DNA of 64,000 nucleotides, taken from positions 49,449-113,448 of the forward strand of contig CAUJHZ010000070.1 of assembly GCA_963205185.1 (NCBI GenBank). Reading direction: 5' to 3'. A program made the position numbers and the translations under genes. This DNA comes from Planctomycetota bacterium. Lineage in GTDB: Bacteria > Planctomycetota > Phycisphaerae > Phycisphaerales > UBA5793. This document shows positions 50,701 through 58,746 of this stretch, in pieces. Numbering within the stretch: the stretch's first letter is position 1; every line of letters begins with the position of its first letter. Under the pieces are notes generated by a model. The model was not told where the DNA came from, did no database searches, and saw only the letters and a program-made list of their open reading frames with translations.

Positions 50701-53700
50701 GGCGCCTTCGAGCAGACGTTCGAAGCCTTTGAGCGCGATGTCCATCCCGACGACGTGGAGCGCGTGCGCCATACCATCAGCCGCGCGCTCGAAACCGGCG
50801 AACTGCCCAGCGTCGAGTACCGCGCCATTCTGCCCGATGGCAGCGAGCGCTGGCTCGAGGGCCGCGGCCGCCTGTTCCACGACGAGGTGGGAAACCCGGT
50901 GCGCATGATCGGCGTGTGCACCGACATCACCGCGCGCCGCCAGGCGGACGAAGCCCTGCGCGAAAGCGAGCGACGATTCCGCGAGATGATCAACGCGCTC
51001 CCCGCGGCCGTCTACACGACCGACGCGGACGGCTGGATCACGCATTTCAATCCCGCGGCGGTCGAATTCGCCGGGCGCACACCCGAGATCGGCCAAGACC
51101 GCTGGTGCGTGACCCATCGGCTGTATACCGCCGACGGCACGCTGCTGCCTCACGAGAAGTGTCCCATGGCGGTGGCGCTCGAAAACGGCGAGTCGATCAA
51201 AGGCCAGGACGTGATCGCCGAGCGCCCTGACGGCACGCGCCGCTGGTTCCAGCCCCACCCCACTCCGCTGCGCGACAAGGACGGAAAGGTCGTCGGCGGC
51301 ATCAACATGCTCGTGGACGTCACCGAGCGCCGCAAGGCGGAGCAGGCGCTGCGCGAGAGCGAGGAGCGCTACCGCCGCCTCGTCGCGCTCATGCCCGTGG
51401 CCGTCTACACCTGCGAAGCTCCCGGCGGCCGCATCACCTTCTACAACGAGCAGGCGGCGAAGATCTGGGGACGCCGGCCCAGGACCGACGACACCGACGA
51501 ACGCTTCTGCGGATCGTTCCGTCTCTGGCGGCAGGACGGCACGCCGCTGCCTCACGATCAGACGCCCATGGCCATCGCCCTGCGCGAAGGCAAGACCTGC
51601 CGCAACTGCGACGTCATCGTCGAGCAACCCGACGGCACGCGCGTCAACGTGCTGGTCAACATCGACCCGATCCGCGACGCCGACGGTCGGATCATCGGCG
51701 CCATCAACGCCTTCCAGGACGTCACTCAGCGCTACCGGATCGAACAGGCTCTGCGCGAGAGCGAAGGCCGGTTCCGGCTCATGGCCGACGCAGCGCCCGT
51801 GCTCATCTGGGTGTCCGATGAGAACAAACGCGGCATCTACTTCAACGACTCCTGGCTCAAGTTCACCGGCCGCACGCACGAGCAGGAGTGCGGCGACGGC
51901 TGGCTCGAGAGCATCCATCCGGACGACCTGGAGGCGACGGCGCGTGCGTGCCAGAGCGCGTTTGATCAGCAGATCCCGTTCCGCATCGAGTTCCGCATGC
52001 GCCGCGCCGACGGCGAGTATCGGTGGTTGCTCGACCACGGCGTGCCGCGCTTCACCGAGGATGGCAAACTGACCGGCTACATCGGCTCGTGCATCGACGT
52101 CACCGACCACAAGGAGGCCGAGGAAGCGCTGCGACAGAGCGAGTGCCGCTATCGCGCCGTCGTCGAGGGTCAGGCCGAGTTGATCTGTCGCTTCGACCCC
52201 GAGGGAGAGATCCTCTTCGTCAATGACGCCTATGCCCGCGCGATGGGTCACGAGATGCACGTGCTGCAAGGCGCCGATTTCTGGCATTTCATCCATGACG
52301 AAGACCGGGACCTGGTCCGCGCGATGCTCGGCCGGCTCTGCCCCGACGCTCCGGAAATCTCCATCGAGAACCGCATCGGTGAAGGCGACAAAGCCCGCTG
52401 GACGCTCTGGCGCAACCGCGCGCTTTCCTTCGATGACCATGGCCGGGCGACCGAGGTCCAGTCGTCGGGCATTGATATCACCGACCGCAAGCGCGCTGAA
52501 TTCGCCCTGCGCGACAGCGAGCAGCGCTTCCGCGAACTGGCCAACGGCATCGACCAGCTCGTCTGGACCTGCAATACGCTCGGCCAGCCCACCTGGTACA
52601 ACCAGCGCTGGTTCGACTTCACCGGAACAACGCTCGAAGAGATGCGCGGCGAGGGGTGGCGGCGAGTCCATCATCCCGACCACATGGAACGCGTGATCGA
52701 GGGGTTGAATCGCGCCGTCGAGGCCGGCGAACCCTGGGAAGACCTCTTCCCGCTGCGCGGCCGCGATGGGACGTATCGCTGGTTCCTCTCGCGCGCTGTG
52801 CCCATTCGCGACCGCTCCGGCCAGATCGTTCGCTGGCTGGGCACGAACACGGATGTGACCGAGCAGCGCCAGGCGGAGGCCGCGCTCAAGGCCAAGGAAC
52901 TCGAACTCGAACTCATCACCTCTTCCACGCCGCTGATCCTTTGCCGCTGCACCAGCGACCTGCGCTACCGGTTCGTGAACCAGGCGGCTGCGTCGCTCTT
53001 CGGCCTGCCGCCCGAGCAGATCGTCGGCCGGCCCATCGTGGACGTCATGGGTGAAGAAGCATTCAGACTCATCCGCCCCTATATCGATCGCGTGGTCGCC
53101 GGCGAGCAGGTCGAGTTCGAACTTGAGATTCCCTATATCGCCGCCGGCGCGCGCTGGGTGCGCATCAACTACATTCCCGACCGGGACCAGCACGGCGCGG
53201 TGATCGGCTGGATCGCGTCAATCGTGGACTTCACCGAGCAGAAGCGCGTCGAAGCGGCGCTCAAGCAGTCGCACGAGAACCTCGAGCGGCGCGTCGCCGA
53301 ACGCACCTCCGAACTCCAGCGCCGCGCCGACCAGCTTGCCCGCCTGACTTCCGAGCTGACGCTCACCGAACGCCGCGAGCGCGAGCGGCTGGCCAAGATC
53401 CTCCACGATCACCTGCAGCAACTCCTGGCCAGCGGCAAACTCGGCCTCGAATTCATCGCGCGCAGCAACGACGAAAAGCGGCGCAGCGAGTGGATCGACC
53501 ACGCCCGCACCTGCGTCGATGAAGCCATCGAGGCGTCGCGTTCGCTCTCGGTCGAACTCTGCCCGCCGGTGCTGCACGAAGGCGGCCTCGCCGCTGGTTG
53601 CGAGTGGCTGGCCCGCCGCATGAAGGAGCGCCACGGGCTGACGGTCAACGTTTCGGTCGACGCGAGCGCCGATCCGGATCGCGAGGACGTGCGCACGCTG

Positions 53701-54456
53701 GTATTCGAATCCATTCGCGAACTGCTGTTCAACACGACCAAGCACGCGCGCGTCAAAGAGGCGTCGCTCGAACTGGCCGTGCACGACGAGGACTACCTGC
53801 GCGTCGTCATCGAGGACCAGGGCGCCGGCTTCGACGCCGAGAAGCTGCTGCACGCCCGCGAGCACGTCGGATTCGGCCTGTTCAACATCCGCGAGCGCCT
53901 CGCCATGCTCGGCGGAACGTTCAAGATCGAGAGCCAGGTCGGCAAGGGCTCGCGCTTCACGCTCATCGCGCCGCGGCACGGTCGCTCATCCATCCGCACG
54001 CCGCTGTCGGATCCACCCGACACGAGGACCGGCAAGGTGTCCAAGCTCTCTGCGCGCCGAAGGTCCAGGGCCAAGGATCGCATCCGCGTCGTCGTCGTCG
54101 ATGACCACGCCGTCATGCGGCAGGGTCTGTGCTCGCTTTTGGCTGAGGAGCCGAATCTCGAGGTGGTGGGCGAAGCGCGCGACGGCATCGAAGCGGTCGA
54201 GCAGGCCCGGCGCCTCGTGCCCGACGTCATCCTCATGGACTATTCACTGCCGGGGATGAACGGCGTCGAAGCCGCGCACGCCATTCGCCGCGAACTGCCC
54301 GAGGTGCAGGTCATCGCGCTGTCGATGCACCGCGAAAAAGAGCGGGCCGAAGCGATGACTGCCGCCGGCGCCGTCGCCTACTTCAACAAGAGCGACGACT
54401 CCGACGCCCTCATCGAAGCCATCGCCAAGTACGGCTCGCGATCGAACCGCACCTGA
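47746..54456 (+). CDS. Giant multi-PAS/GAF hybrid sensor histidine kinase with receiver
   Basis: A soluble 2236-residue protein with no TM segment. After a PAS-like start the order is PAS, GAF, PAS, GAF, GAF, then seven PAS domains, each ending in a D-[IV]-T-x-x-[KR] signature (CTDITARRQADEAL, LVDVTERRKAEQAL and others). The kinase core is HisKA_3-type: acceptor H1887 in KILHDHLQQLLASGKLGLEF, then HATPase_c with NTTKHARVKEASLEL, GAGFDAEKLL and GFGLFNIRERLAMLGG. It ends in a receiver (D2165 in VILMDYSLPGMNG, K in YFNKSDD) without an HTH output. HisKA_3 kinases normally signal to LuxR-type regulators, so the fused receiver may be a relay or feedback domain. Confidence 0.93.
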   Translation: MTTARNSLPGQERHAPLLPTAPVEVTAVNGASDRRTRRAHGHQAVLAFTLASDGAVLQVNSGATSPDVSAAGRLWECDCFPAHVRRRVRSAFMRAARGEAVCFVVPIRTGQSGETPGSVQIAPVAPDQERPGRLVAFVTTPAAPSEGGAADGGVEPDGDRTFLAHIVDSTDDAVVSKTLDGVITSWNRAAERIFGHSAEDAIGQHVSLIIPPDRLDEEQEILSRLRLGKRIDHYETERVTRDGRRIRVSLTISPMRDPQGHIFGACKIARDVTERRLHEATLARRVAHQTSLYNFTDRLQRVGSIRDVYAAALDAITEALGCERASILLLDDDGVMRFVQARGLSEEYQRAVEGHSPWAIDHKNPQPVCIGDVSRAELASDVRSALNAEGIGSLAFVPLTRDGRLIGKFMVYYREAHEFIADEVELSVLIARQLTFNIDRLNADARRAQAERAMRQSEERFTRFMAHLPGLAWIKNSQGRYVYANQAALEAFGVSAQSLYGKTDAEIFPRETAAAFTRHDRQALKGDSGMQVVETLTHLDKQVHHSLVHKFRIPGIDPGSDLIGGMAIDITAMKKAEDALRVREGQYRDLSSRLTLLLRSTSRLIETLKIDEMLCSVLSLSRELIAADAFGLWRLDDEQHQWRLVASDGLSDEFANGALPRGVREQIPREPVVVQPDDLLNEATPMLKDRWGSYQREGIRSLMIIPLRIRGEISGTLVFYCRRPHVFSEIEVESASAMANITAAALTTSELYDAESRLRESAQAAARREAFLAAAGAALNESFDPEHSLGSVATAAVPRFADWCCVDLLNDHGRLERLVDVHVDPRHAVLARQMREKYPPDERAGAGVHHVMRTATPELLSALPESLLQRAAQSEEHLQWLRELRLQSQISLPLFSGGAVCGTITFVTSLSERRYDESDLAIAQEVARRASQALDNARLYRDLAESETQLRLAMEAGRMGSWEWRIDSNEVIWSASLEEIHGLEPGAFEQTFEAFERDVHPDDVERVRHTISRALETGELPSVEYRAILPDGSERWLEGRGRLFHDEVGNPVRMIGVCTDITARRQADEALRESERRFREMINALPAAVYTTDADGWITHFNPAAVEFAGRTPEIGQDRWCVTHRLYTADGTLLPHEKCPMAVALENGESIKGQDVIAERPDGTRRWFQPHPTPLRDKDGKVVGGINMLVDVTERRKAEQALRESEERYRRLVALMPVAVYTCEAPGGRITFYNEQAAKIWGRRPRTDDTDERFCGSFRLWRQDGTPLPHDQTPMAIALREGKTCRNCDVIVEQPDGTRVNVLVNIDPIRDADGRIIGAINAFQDVTQRYRIEQALRESEGRFRLMADAAPVLIWVSDENKRGIYFNDSWLKFTGRTHEQECGDGWLESIHPDDLEATARACQSAFDQQIPFRIEFRMRRADGEYRWLLDHGVPRFTEDGKLTGYIGSCIDVTDHKEAEEALRQSECRYRAVVEGQAELICRFDPEGEILFVNDAYARAMGHEMHVLQGADFWHFIHDEDRDLVRAMLGRLCPDAPEISIENRIGEGDKARWTLWRNRALSFDDHGRATEVQSSGIDITDRKRAEFALRDSEQRFRELANGIDQLVWTCNTLGQPTWYNQRWFDFTGTTLEEMRGEGWRRVHHPDHMERVIEGLNRAVEAGEPWEDLFPLRGRDGTYRWFLSRAVPIRDRSGQIVRWLGTNTDVTEQRQAEAALKAKELELELITSSTPLILCRCTSDLRYRFVNQAAASLFGLPPEQIVGRPIVDVMGEEAFRLIRPYIDRVVAGEQVEFELEIPYIAAGARWVRINYIPDRDQHGAVIGWIASIVDFTEQKRVEAALKQSHENLERRVAERTSELQRRADQLARLTSELTLTERRERERLAKILHDHLQQLLASGKLGLEFIARSNDEKRRSEWIDHARTCVDEAIEASRSLSVELCPPVLHEGGLAAGCEWLARRMKERHGLTVNVSVDASADPDREDVRTLVFESIRELLFNTTKHARVKEASLELAVHDEDYLRVVIEDQGAGFDAEKLLHAREHVGFGLFNIRERLAMLGGTFKIESQVGKGSRFTLIAPRHGRSSIRTPLSDPPDTRTGKVSKLSARRRSRAKDRIRVVVVDDHAVMRQGLCSLLAEEPNLEVVGEARDGIEAVEQARRLVPDVILMDYSLPGMNGVEAAHAIRRELPEVQVIALSMHREKERAEAMTAAGAVAYFNKSDDSDALIEAIAKYGSRSNRT

Positions 54457-54511
54457 GCCCGTCTGCGACAGGCGTCTGCGTGTGCGCAGTCAGAGTCGAG
54501 CGCGCGGCGCT

Positions 54512-55936
54512 TTACTGCAACATCAGCGGCCGCACCACGACGTTGCTCTTCACATCCGGCCGCACCGCCTGGAACCAGACGAGCGGGACGCTGCGCACCG
54601 GCACGTCCAGCGTGAAGGTCGCGCTGCCGCTGGCGTCAGCGCGGCGAGTCGGTCCCGCCTGCATCGGATAAGCCAGGTCGATCCACACGCCCCAGCCATT
54701 GGGCTGGACACGCCCCGGGCCGCGCAGCGTGTAGGCGAGTCCGAACACGGCGTTTGGCGGCGCGCCCGTCACGCGGAAGCCCGCCTGCTGGCCCATGATC
54801 ACGTCACTCACGGCGAGCACTATCCGCTGCCGGGGATCCCACGCGGCAATCGAATTCGGACTTGTCGAACCGGTGTTGAAGAGATCGCCGCCGTTCATCA
54901 CCAGCGAGCCGTCGCTCTGAATGGTGAACGAGTACACGCCGCTCTTGCCGTCGATGGCCGTCGAGTTGTCGGTAACAAAGAGCAGGTGATCGAGCACCGC
55001 GACCTTGCCGAGCGTGCCCTGCAGGCCGACGTCGAAGGAGTAGCCCGTCGAAGTCAGGCTGCCGTCGGCGTTGATGCGCATGGTGCGCAACGTGGCGTCG
55101 GTGCCGTGGCCGACGAACGCATACTTGTTGTCAATGGAGGTGACGGCGAGTTTGGGCGATGATCCGTCGGAGGTGTACGGCGCCCCGGGCAGGCCGCTCA
55201 GCGAGCCGTCCAGCGCGCTGATGGCGTAGCCGAGCACGATGTGCCCGCCGCCGCTGATGCCCCCGCCCGCGTACAACCGCCCGCCGTCGTGCGTGATGCC
55301 CATGCCCAGCGGGTAGTAGCCCGTGAACAGCGTGCCGACGGGCGCGCTGCTGTCGTCGGGAAAGATCTCGATCGTGTAGATGGCGTTGTTCGTCGAATCG
55401 TTGGCGAAGAGATACCGGCCGTGCGGATGCATCGCGAGATTCGAGCAGAAACGACCCGCGTCATGGCGCGCGATTTCGGTCAGCGAAGGCGCGCCGGCTT
55501 GGAAGTCGTAGATGCCCACACTGTTGGAGCCGCCCAGATCCGTCTGCGCCACCGCCAGCAGGTGATCATTGATCCAGACGAGATCGAGCGGGCTGTCGGG
55601 CACCTGCGTGGTCAGCACGAACGTCATTGTCGCGTCGGCGTTGACGCGGAAGATGTCGAGCCGCTCACTGATGCCGTTGGCGGTGCCGTGCGCGAGTGCG
55701 ACGTACCTGCCGCCGGGCGAGAGGCTGATCGCCTGCGGCCCCGTATCGGACGTGTCGTACACGCCCACCAGGTTCAGAGTGCCGTCCGGGTTTACCGTCA
55801 TGGATGACAGCTTGCCCTGTGCGGCGTTCGGGTAGGTGACGATGAACACCGCCGGCTCGATCGACTGCCCGAACGCGCTCGCGGCGGCGAAGGCCGCCGC
55901 AATCGGGGCAAGAAAACGCGACAGATTTGACACCAT
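54512..55936 (-). CDS. Exported beta-propeller protein (6-phosphogluconolactonase-like)
   Basis: A signal peptide (about 1-24, ending ASAFGQ) is followed by repeated four-stranded blades with the lactonase-propeller pattern: GPQAISLSPGGRYVALAHGT, NLAMHPHGRYLFANDSTNNA, GMGITHDGGRLYAGGG and PKLAVTSIDNKYAFVGHGTD. The end (about 385-474) is a separate Ig-like module similar in style to that of the Kelch-like protein at 26258. Extracytoplasmic location makes a true phosphogluconolactonase role unlikely. Convergent with the sensor kinase gene. Confidence 0.75.
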   Translation of the reverse strand: MVSNLSRFLAPIAAAFAAASAFGQSIEPAVFIVTYPNAAQGKLSSMTVNPDGTLNLVGVYDTSDTGPQAISLSPGGRYVALAHGTANGISERLDIFRVNADATMTFVLTTQVPDSPLDLVWINDHLLAVAQTDLGGSNSVGIYDFQAGAPSLTEIARHDAGRFCSNLAMHPHGRYLFANDSTNNAIYTIEIFPDDSSAPVGTLFTGYYPLGMGITHDGGRLYAGGGISGGGHIVLGYAISALDGSLSGLPGAPYTSDGSSPKLAVTSIDNKYAFVGHGTDATLRTMRINADGSLTSTGYSFDVGLQGTLGKVAVLDHLLFVTDNSTAIDGKSGVYSFTIQSDGSLVMNGGDLFNTGSTSPNSIAAWDPRQRIVLAVSDVIMGQQAGFRVTGAPPNAVFGLAYTLRGPGRVQPNGWGVWIDLAYPMQAGPTRRADASGSATFTLDVPVRSVPLVWFQAVRPDVKSNVVVRPLMLQ

Positions 55937-56043
55937 GATGGACTCTCCCTCCAGTGCGATGTCGCCGCGGCGACGCCACGAGGCACATCATAACGCCGGC
56001 CGCCCTCGACTGCAATCAAATTCTCCGCCTGCCGCCGGACTTC

Positions 56044-57054
56044 TCAAAGATCAGGCCCGGCCGCGCCGAGTGAAGCGATGGGCCGCGTGAACAGGTAAAT
56101 GCACGAGGCGATCAACGCCACCACGGAGACGCACGCGACCGCGGCGGTGCCGATCGTCCACTGCTCCTGCATCGTCATCACGTCCTCGGCCGGGACGAGC
56201 GCCATGAAAGACACGCCGTAGGCGTTGTTGAGCGCATGCGTGATGATGCTGGGCCAGATGCTGCCGCAGCGCCACGCGAGAATCCCTAGCCAGATGCCGA
56301 GCGGAAACACGAGCAGCGCGTGGGCCGGCTCAAAGTGTGCGATTGAGAAACACACGCCGGCGAAGAGCACGGCCACCGCCGGCGGCCAGCGCCGCAGGAG
56401 CCGCGATTGGACGTAGCCGCGGAAGAACATCTCTTCGCACAACCCGGGCAGGATGCTGTAGAGCAGTATCGCGGCGAGGGCGACGGCCGGCCCCATTGAC
56501 TGGAAGCCCTCGAACAGATAATCAACCGCATCACTGTCATCGCGGCCGAGCAGGGTCGCCAGGTAACCGCCAAGCATGCCGCAAGCCGGCGCGGCGACGG
56601 CGAAGAGCAGATACGCCCACCACGGCAGCTTCGGCCGGTGCATCGCCAGGCGATCGCGCCAGCGCTGCCGCGAGAAGCGCGTCGCGAGCAGTACGAACCC
56701 CAGGTACGTCAGTTCGGCAGGAATCAGACCCAGCAGCAAGCCCGCCGGCGAAGTCAGAAACTTCTCGAGCGCGTCTCTGAACGCGTCCTCGCCACCACCC
56801 GATGCGCTGATCTCCGGCCAGTACATGATGAACATCGGCACAAGCACCGCGATGCTGCCGACGATGAGCGTCGCTGGAATTGCCACGATCGGCGCGAGCA
56901 CAGCGCTGAGAACGGGCGGCCCCGTCCGCGGCGGAGGGATCTGCGCAATTTCGACAACCGGCACGCCCGGCAGTGCAGGGCCGAGCAGCGGCGGCGGCTC
57001 GGGCTCAACGGCGCGCCCCGGTTCGCTCTGATTGGTTCCGCCGTCGTCGGTCAT
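56044..57054 (-). CDS. CPBP-family intramembrane metalloprotease
   Basis: A polytopic membrane protein with the CPBP (Abi/CaaX-like) motifs: E-E-M-F-F-R (in LCEEMFFRGYVQSRLLRRW), then SIAHFEPAHALLVFPLGIWL with the F-x-x-x-H-type histidine, and IITHALNNAYGVSF with H and N. These give two metal-binding blocks within the membrane. The N-terminus is Pro-rich and cytosolic. 336 residues. Members process prenylated or membrane substrates or act in bacteriocin defence; the substrate here is unknown. Divergent from apbE. Confidence 0.88.
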   Translation of the reverse strand: MTDDGGTNQSEPGRAVEPEPPPLLGPALPGVPVVEIAQIPPPRTGPPVLSAVLAPIVAIPATLIVGSIAVLVPMFIMYWPEISASGGGEDAFRDALEKFLTSPAGLLLGLIPAELTYLGFVLLATRFSRQRWRDRLAMHRPKLPWWAYLLFAVAAPACGMLGGYLATLLGRDDSDAVDYLFEGFQSMGPAVALAAILLYSILPGLCEEMFFRGYVQSRLLRRWPPAVAVLFAGVCFSIAHFEPAHALLVFPLGIWLGILAWRCGSIWPSIITHALNNAYGVSFMALVPAEDVMTMQEQWTIGTAAVACVSVVALIASCIYLFTRPIASLGAAGPDL

Positions 57055-57176
57055 GCGTCCTCTTGGGAATCGGAGGCGTTCGGATCCGGCTGCCGACCAT
57101 CATAGAGCCGGGCGAGCCCGATACGCAGCGCCATCGGTCGGCGGCCTGGCTGCCGCGCCGGCTACGATTCGGGCCC

Positions 57177-58244
57177 ATGCTGTTCTCCGTACCGCAGCGG
57201 ATGCGCCGGCTCGCTATTGCTGCTGCATGCATCATCGCATCGCTGGGCTGCGCTTCAACGCAGCACGATGCTGCGCCGGCGCTCCGCCGCTACGAATACA
57301 GCCAGGTGCAGATGGGCGTGCGAAGCCGCATCGTGCTCTACGCGAGCGCCGAAGCCGAGGCGGTCGAGGCGGCGCGCGCTGCGTTCGCGCGAATCGCCGA
57401 ACTCGACGCCGTCATGAGCGACTACCGCGTGGACAGCGAACTCATGCGCCTGTCGGCCCGGGCGGGCCAGGGTCCGATTGCCGTCAGCGATGATCTGTTT
57501 GAAGTGCTGAGGTTTGCCGGCGATCTGCACGCACGCTCTGCGGGCTGCTTTGACGTCACGGCCGGTCCGCTCGTGCAACTCTGGCGCACCATGCGCCGCG
57601 GCGGCGAACTGGCCAAGCCGCAGGAGATCGCCGCGGCCCGCCAGCGCGTCGGCTGGCAATGGGTCCGTCTCGACGCCGAGGCCCACACCGTCGAACTCCT
57701 CCAGCCGGGCATGCGCCTCGATCTCGGCGGCATCGCCAAGGGCTATGCCTGCGACGGCGCCGCTGCAGTGCTGCGCGAGCGCGGCGTCACGCGCTGTCTC
57801 GTCTCCATGGCCGGCGACATCGTGGCGGGGGAGCCGCCGCCTGATCGCGACGCGTGGGAGATCGCCGTCGAAGGCGGCGTGTCGCCGCCGGGCGAATCGG
57901 GTCCGACCGTGCTTCGCCTGGTCAACGCCGCCGTCTCCACCTCGGGCGATGCGCAGCAGTACGTCGAGATCGCCGGCCGGCGCTACTCGCACATCGTCGA
58001 TCCGCGCACCGGCCTCGGCTCGCCGCGCCGCGTCGCCGCGACGGTGGTCGCGCCCCGCGGGATGATGTCCGACTCGATCGCCACGACTCTGTGCCTGCTG
58101 CCGATCGAAGAGGGCCTGGCGCTGGTTGCCGCATACGAGGGCGTCGAAGCGCTGGTTGAGGAGGGGCTGGATGGGGCCTCGCGGATCCACGCCTCCCCCG
58201 GCATGGCCGACCGGCTCGCCCAGCGCAAGAAAAGCGTCCCGTAG
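57177..58244 (+). CDS. apbE: FAD:protein FMN transferase (lipoprotein)
   Basis: ApbE attaches FMN to Thr/Ser of target flavoproteins outside the cytoplasm, using FAD. A lipobox signal (IIASLGC) ends near residue 25. The core has DAVMSDYRVDSELMRL, FDVTAGPLVQLW, RLDLGGIAKGYACDGAAAVL, CLVSMAGDIVA and AVSTSGDAQQYVEIAG followed by YSHIVDPRTG (the FAD and Mg contacts). 355 residues. The stop codon lies inside the 29-bp repeat at 58229, so its 3' end overlaps the position that was the tRNA-Glu 3' end before integration. Confidence 0.95.
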   Translation: MLFSVPQRMRRLAIAAACIIASLGCASTQHDAAPALRRYEYSQVQMGVRSRIVLYASAEAEAVEAARAAFARIAELDAVMSDYRVDSELMRLSARAGQGPIAVSDDLFEVLRFAGDLHARSAGCFDVTAGPLVQLWRTMRRGGELAKPQEIAAARQRVGWQWVRLDAEAHTVELLQPGMRLDLGGIAKGYACDGAAAVLRERGVTRCLVSMAGDIVAGEPPPDRDAWEIAVEGGVSPPGESGPTVLRLVNAAVSTSGDAQQYVEIAGRRYSHIVDPRTGLGSPRRVAATVVAPRGMMSDSIATTLCLLPIEEGLALVAAYEGVEALVEEGLDGASRIHASPGMADRLAQRKKSVP

Positions 58245-58257
58245 GGGATTTGAACCC
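58229..58257. repeat. Left attachment site, 29-bp direct repeat of tRNA-Glu 3' end
   Basis: Identical over 29 bp to 60614-60642, in direct orientation. It contains the last 22 nt of the tRNA gene in antisense (GTCCCGTAGGGGATTTGAAC and two more bases) plus seven flanking bases, and the end of apbE. Confidence 0.93.
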
Positions 58258-58443
58258 GCGAAAAACGGCGTTCCTCCAGCCGAAATCGCGGGTGGGACAC
58301 CAGAGGGGACACCGAAAGCCGATGGCGGCCTGTCCCGCGTGGTTGAGGCATGGCCGAACATGCCTGACGCCCTCCGTGCGGTCGTCCTGGCGGCAGTCGA
58401 TTCGCTCGCGCTGCTGCAGGGCGGGGTCGCCTCTGAACCCTGA
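58258..58443 (+). pseudogene. Displaced integrase C-terminal segment (61 codons)
   Basis: From the repeat core the integrase frame continues without a stop: the core reads KASRRGFEP in both copies and here goes on AKNGVPPAEIAGGTPEGTPK, then GLSRVVEAWPNMPDALRAVV and a stop at 58441-58443. In the excised circle this segment is joined in frame to the integrase, giving a 488-residue protein. The L-x-R-V-V-E-A-W-P pattern resembles the C-terminus of other planctomycete and phage integrases as I recall them. In the integrated state it has no start of its own. Confidence 0.75.
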
Positions 58444-58517
58444 GCCCTGACTGACCACGTGAGGGGCTTCATAGCCGAATGGCGTAAAATCTCGCGTGGT
58501 CAGGCTGGGCGATCTGT

Positions 58518-58546
58518 GCGGCCCGGGGTTCGATGCCCCGGGCCGC
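58518..58546. other. Perfect 11-bp hairpin with T-arm-like loop
   Basis: GCGGCCCGGGG pairs with CCCCGGGCCGC across TTCGATG. The loop resembles a tRNA T-loop, but no full tRNA can be drawn around it. Confidence 0.5.
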
Positions 58547-58594
58547 ATTCGTTGGGCGATGGGGAGCCGCCGAGTAGCCGGATCAGGTGGCTGT

Positions 58595-58658
58595 GGTGAG
58601 GGCCGGGGAGCGACAGCCACCGGCCCTCACCGCCCCTCGTCTAACAAGGGGCGGTGAG
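58595..58658. promoter_or_regulatory. Two mutually exclusive hairpins (attenuator-like)
   Basis: Segment 58595-58606 pairs perfectly with 58620-58631, while 58626-58637 pairs perfectly with 58647-58658. The middle strand is shared by six bases, so only one full stem can form at a time. The region lies upstream of the element's promoter and may control read-through from the left end, or be a protein-binding site. Confidence 0.5.
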
Positions 58659-58710
58659 TGAAGCGCTGTGGTGTGTGAGGTTGAGACTGAAACACCCGGC
58701 CTGTCCGTAT

Positions 58711-58739
58711 TTGACCCGTTGTGTCAGATGGCTTACGAT
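58711..58739 (+). promoter_or_regulatory. Candidate promoter of the element operon
   Basis: TTGACC and TACGAT are 17 bp apart. The predicted start of transcription falls at or 1 nt before the ATG at 58747, so the mRNA may be leaderless; no Shine-Dalgarno precedes that ATG. Confidence 0.6.
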
Positions 58740-58746
58740 GCGGCAT

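Noticed and set aside
49927..53193. 1088-codon open frame antisense to the sensor kinase gene
   Set aside because: It is a shadow of the high-GC codon use of the kinase gene, whose PAS, GAF and kinase motifs are unmistakable.
58126..58443. 105-codon frame as an independent gene
   Set aside because: The part before the repeat is apbE in another frame; only the segment after 58258 is meaningful, as an integrase tail.
58490..58550. Second tRNA suggested by the T-arm-like loop GGGGTTCGATGCCCC
   Set aside because: The stem is 11 bp and no acceptor, D- or anticodon arm can be placed around it.
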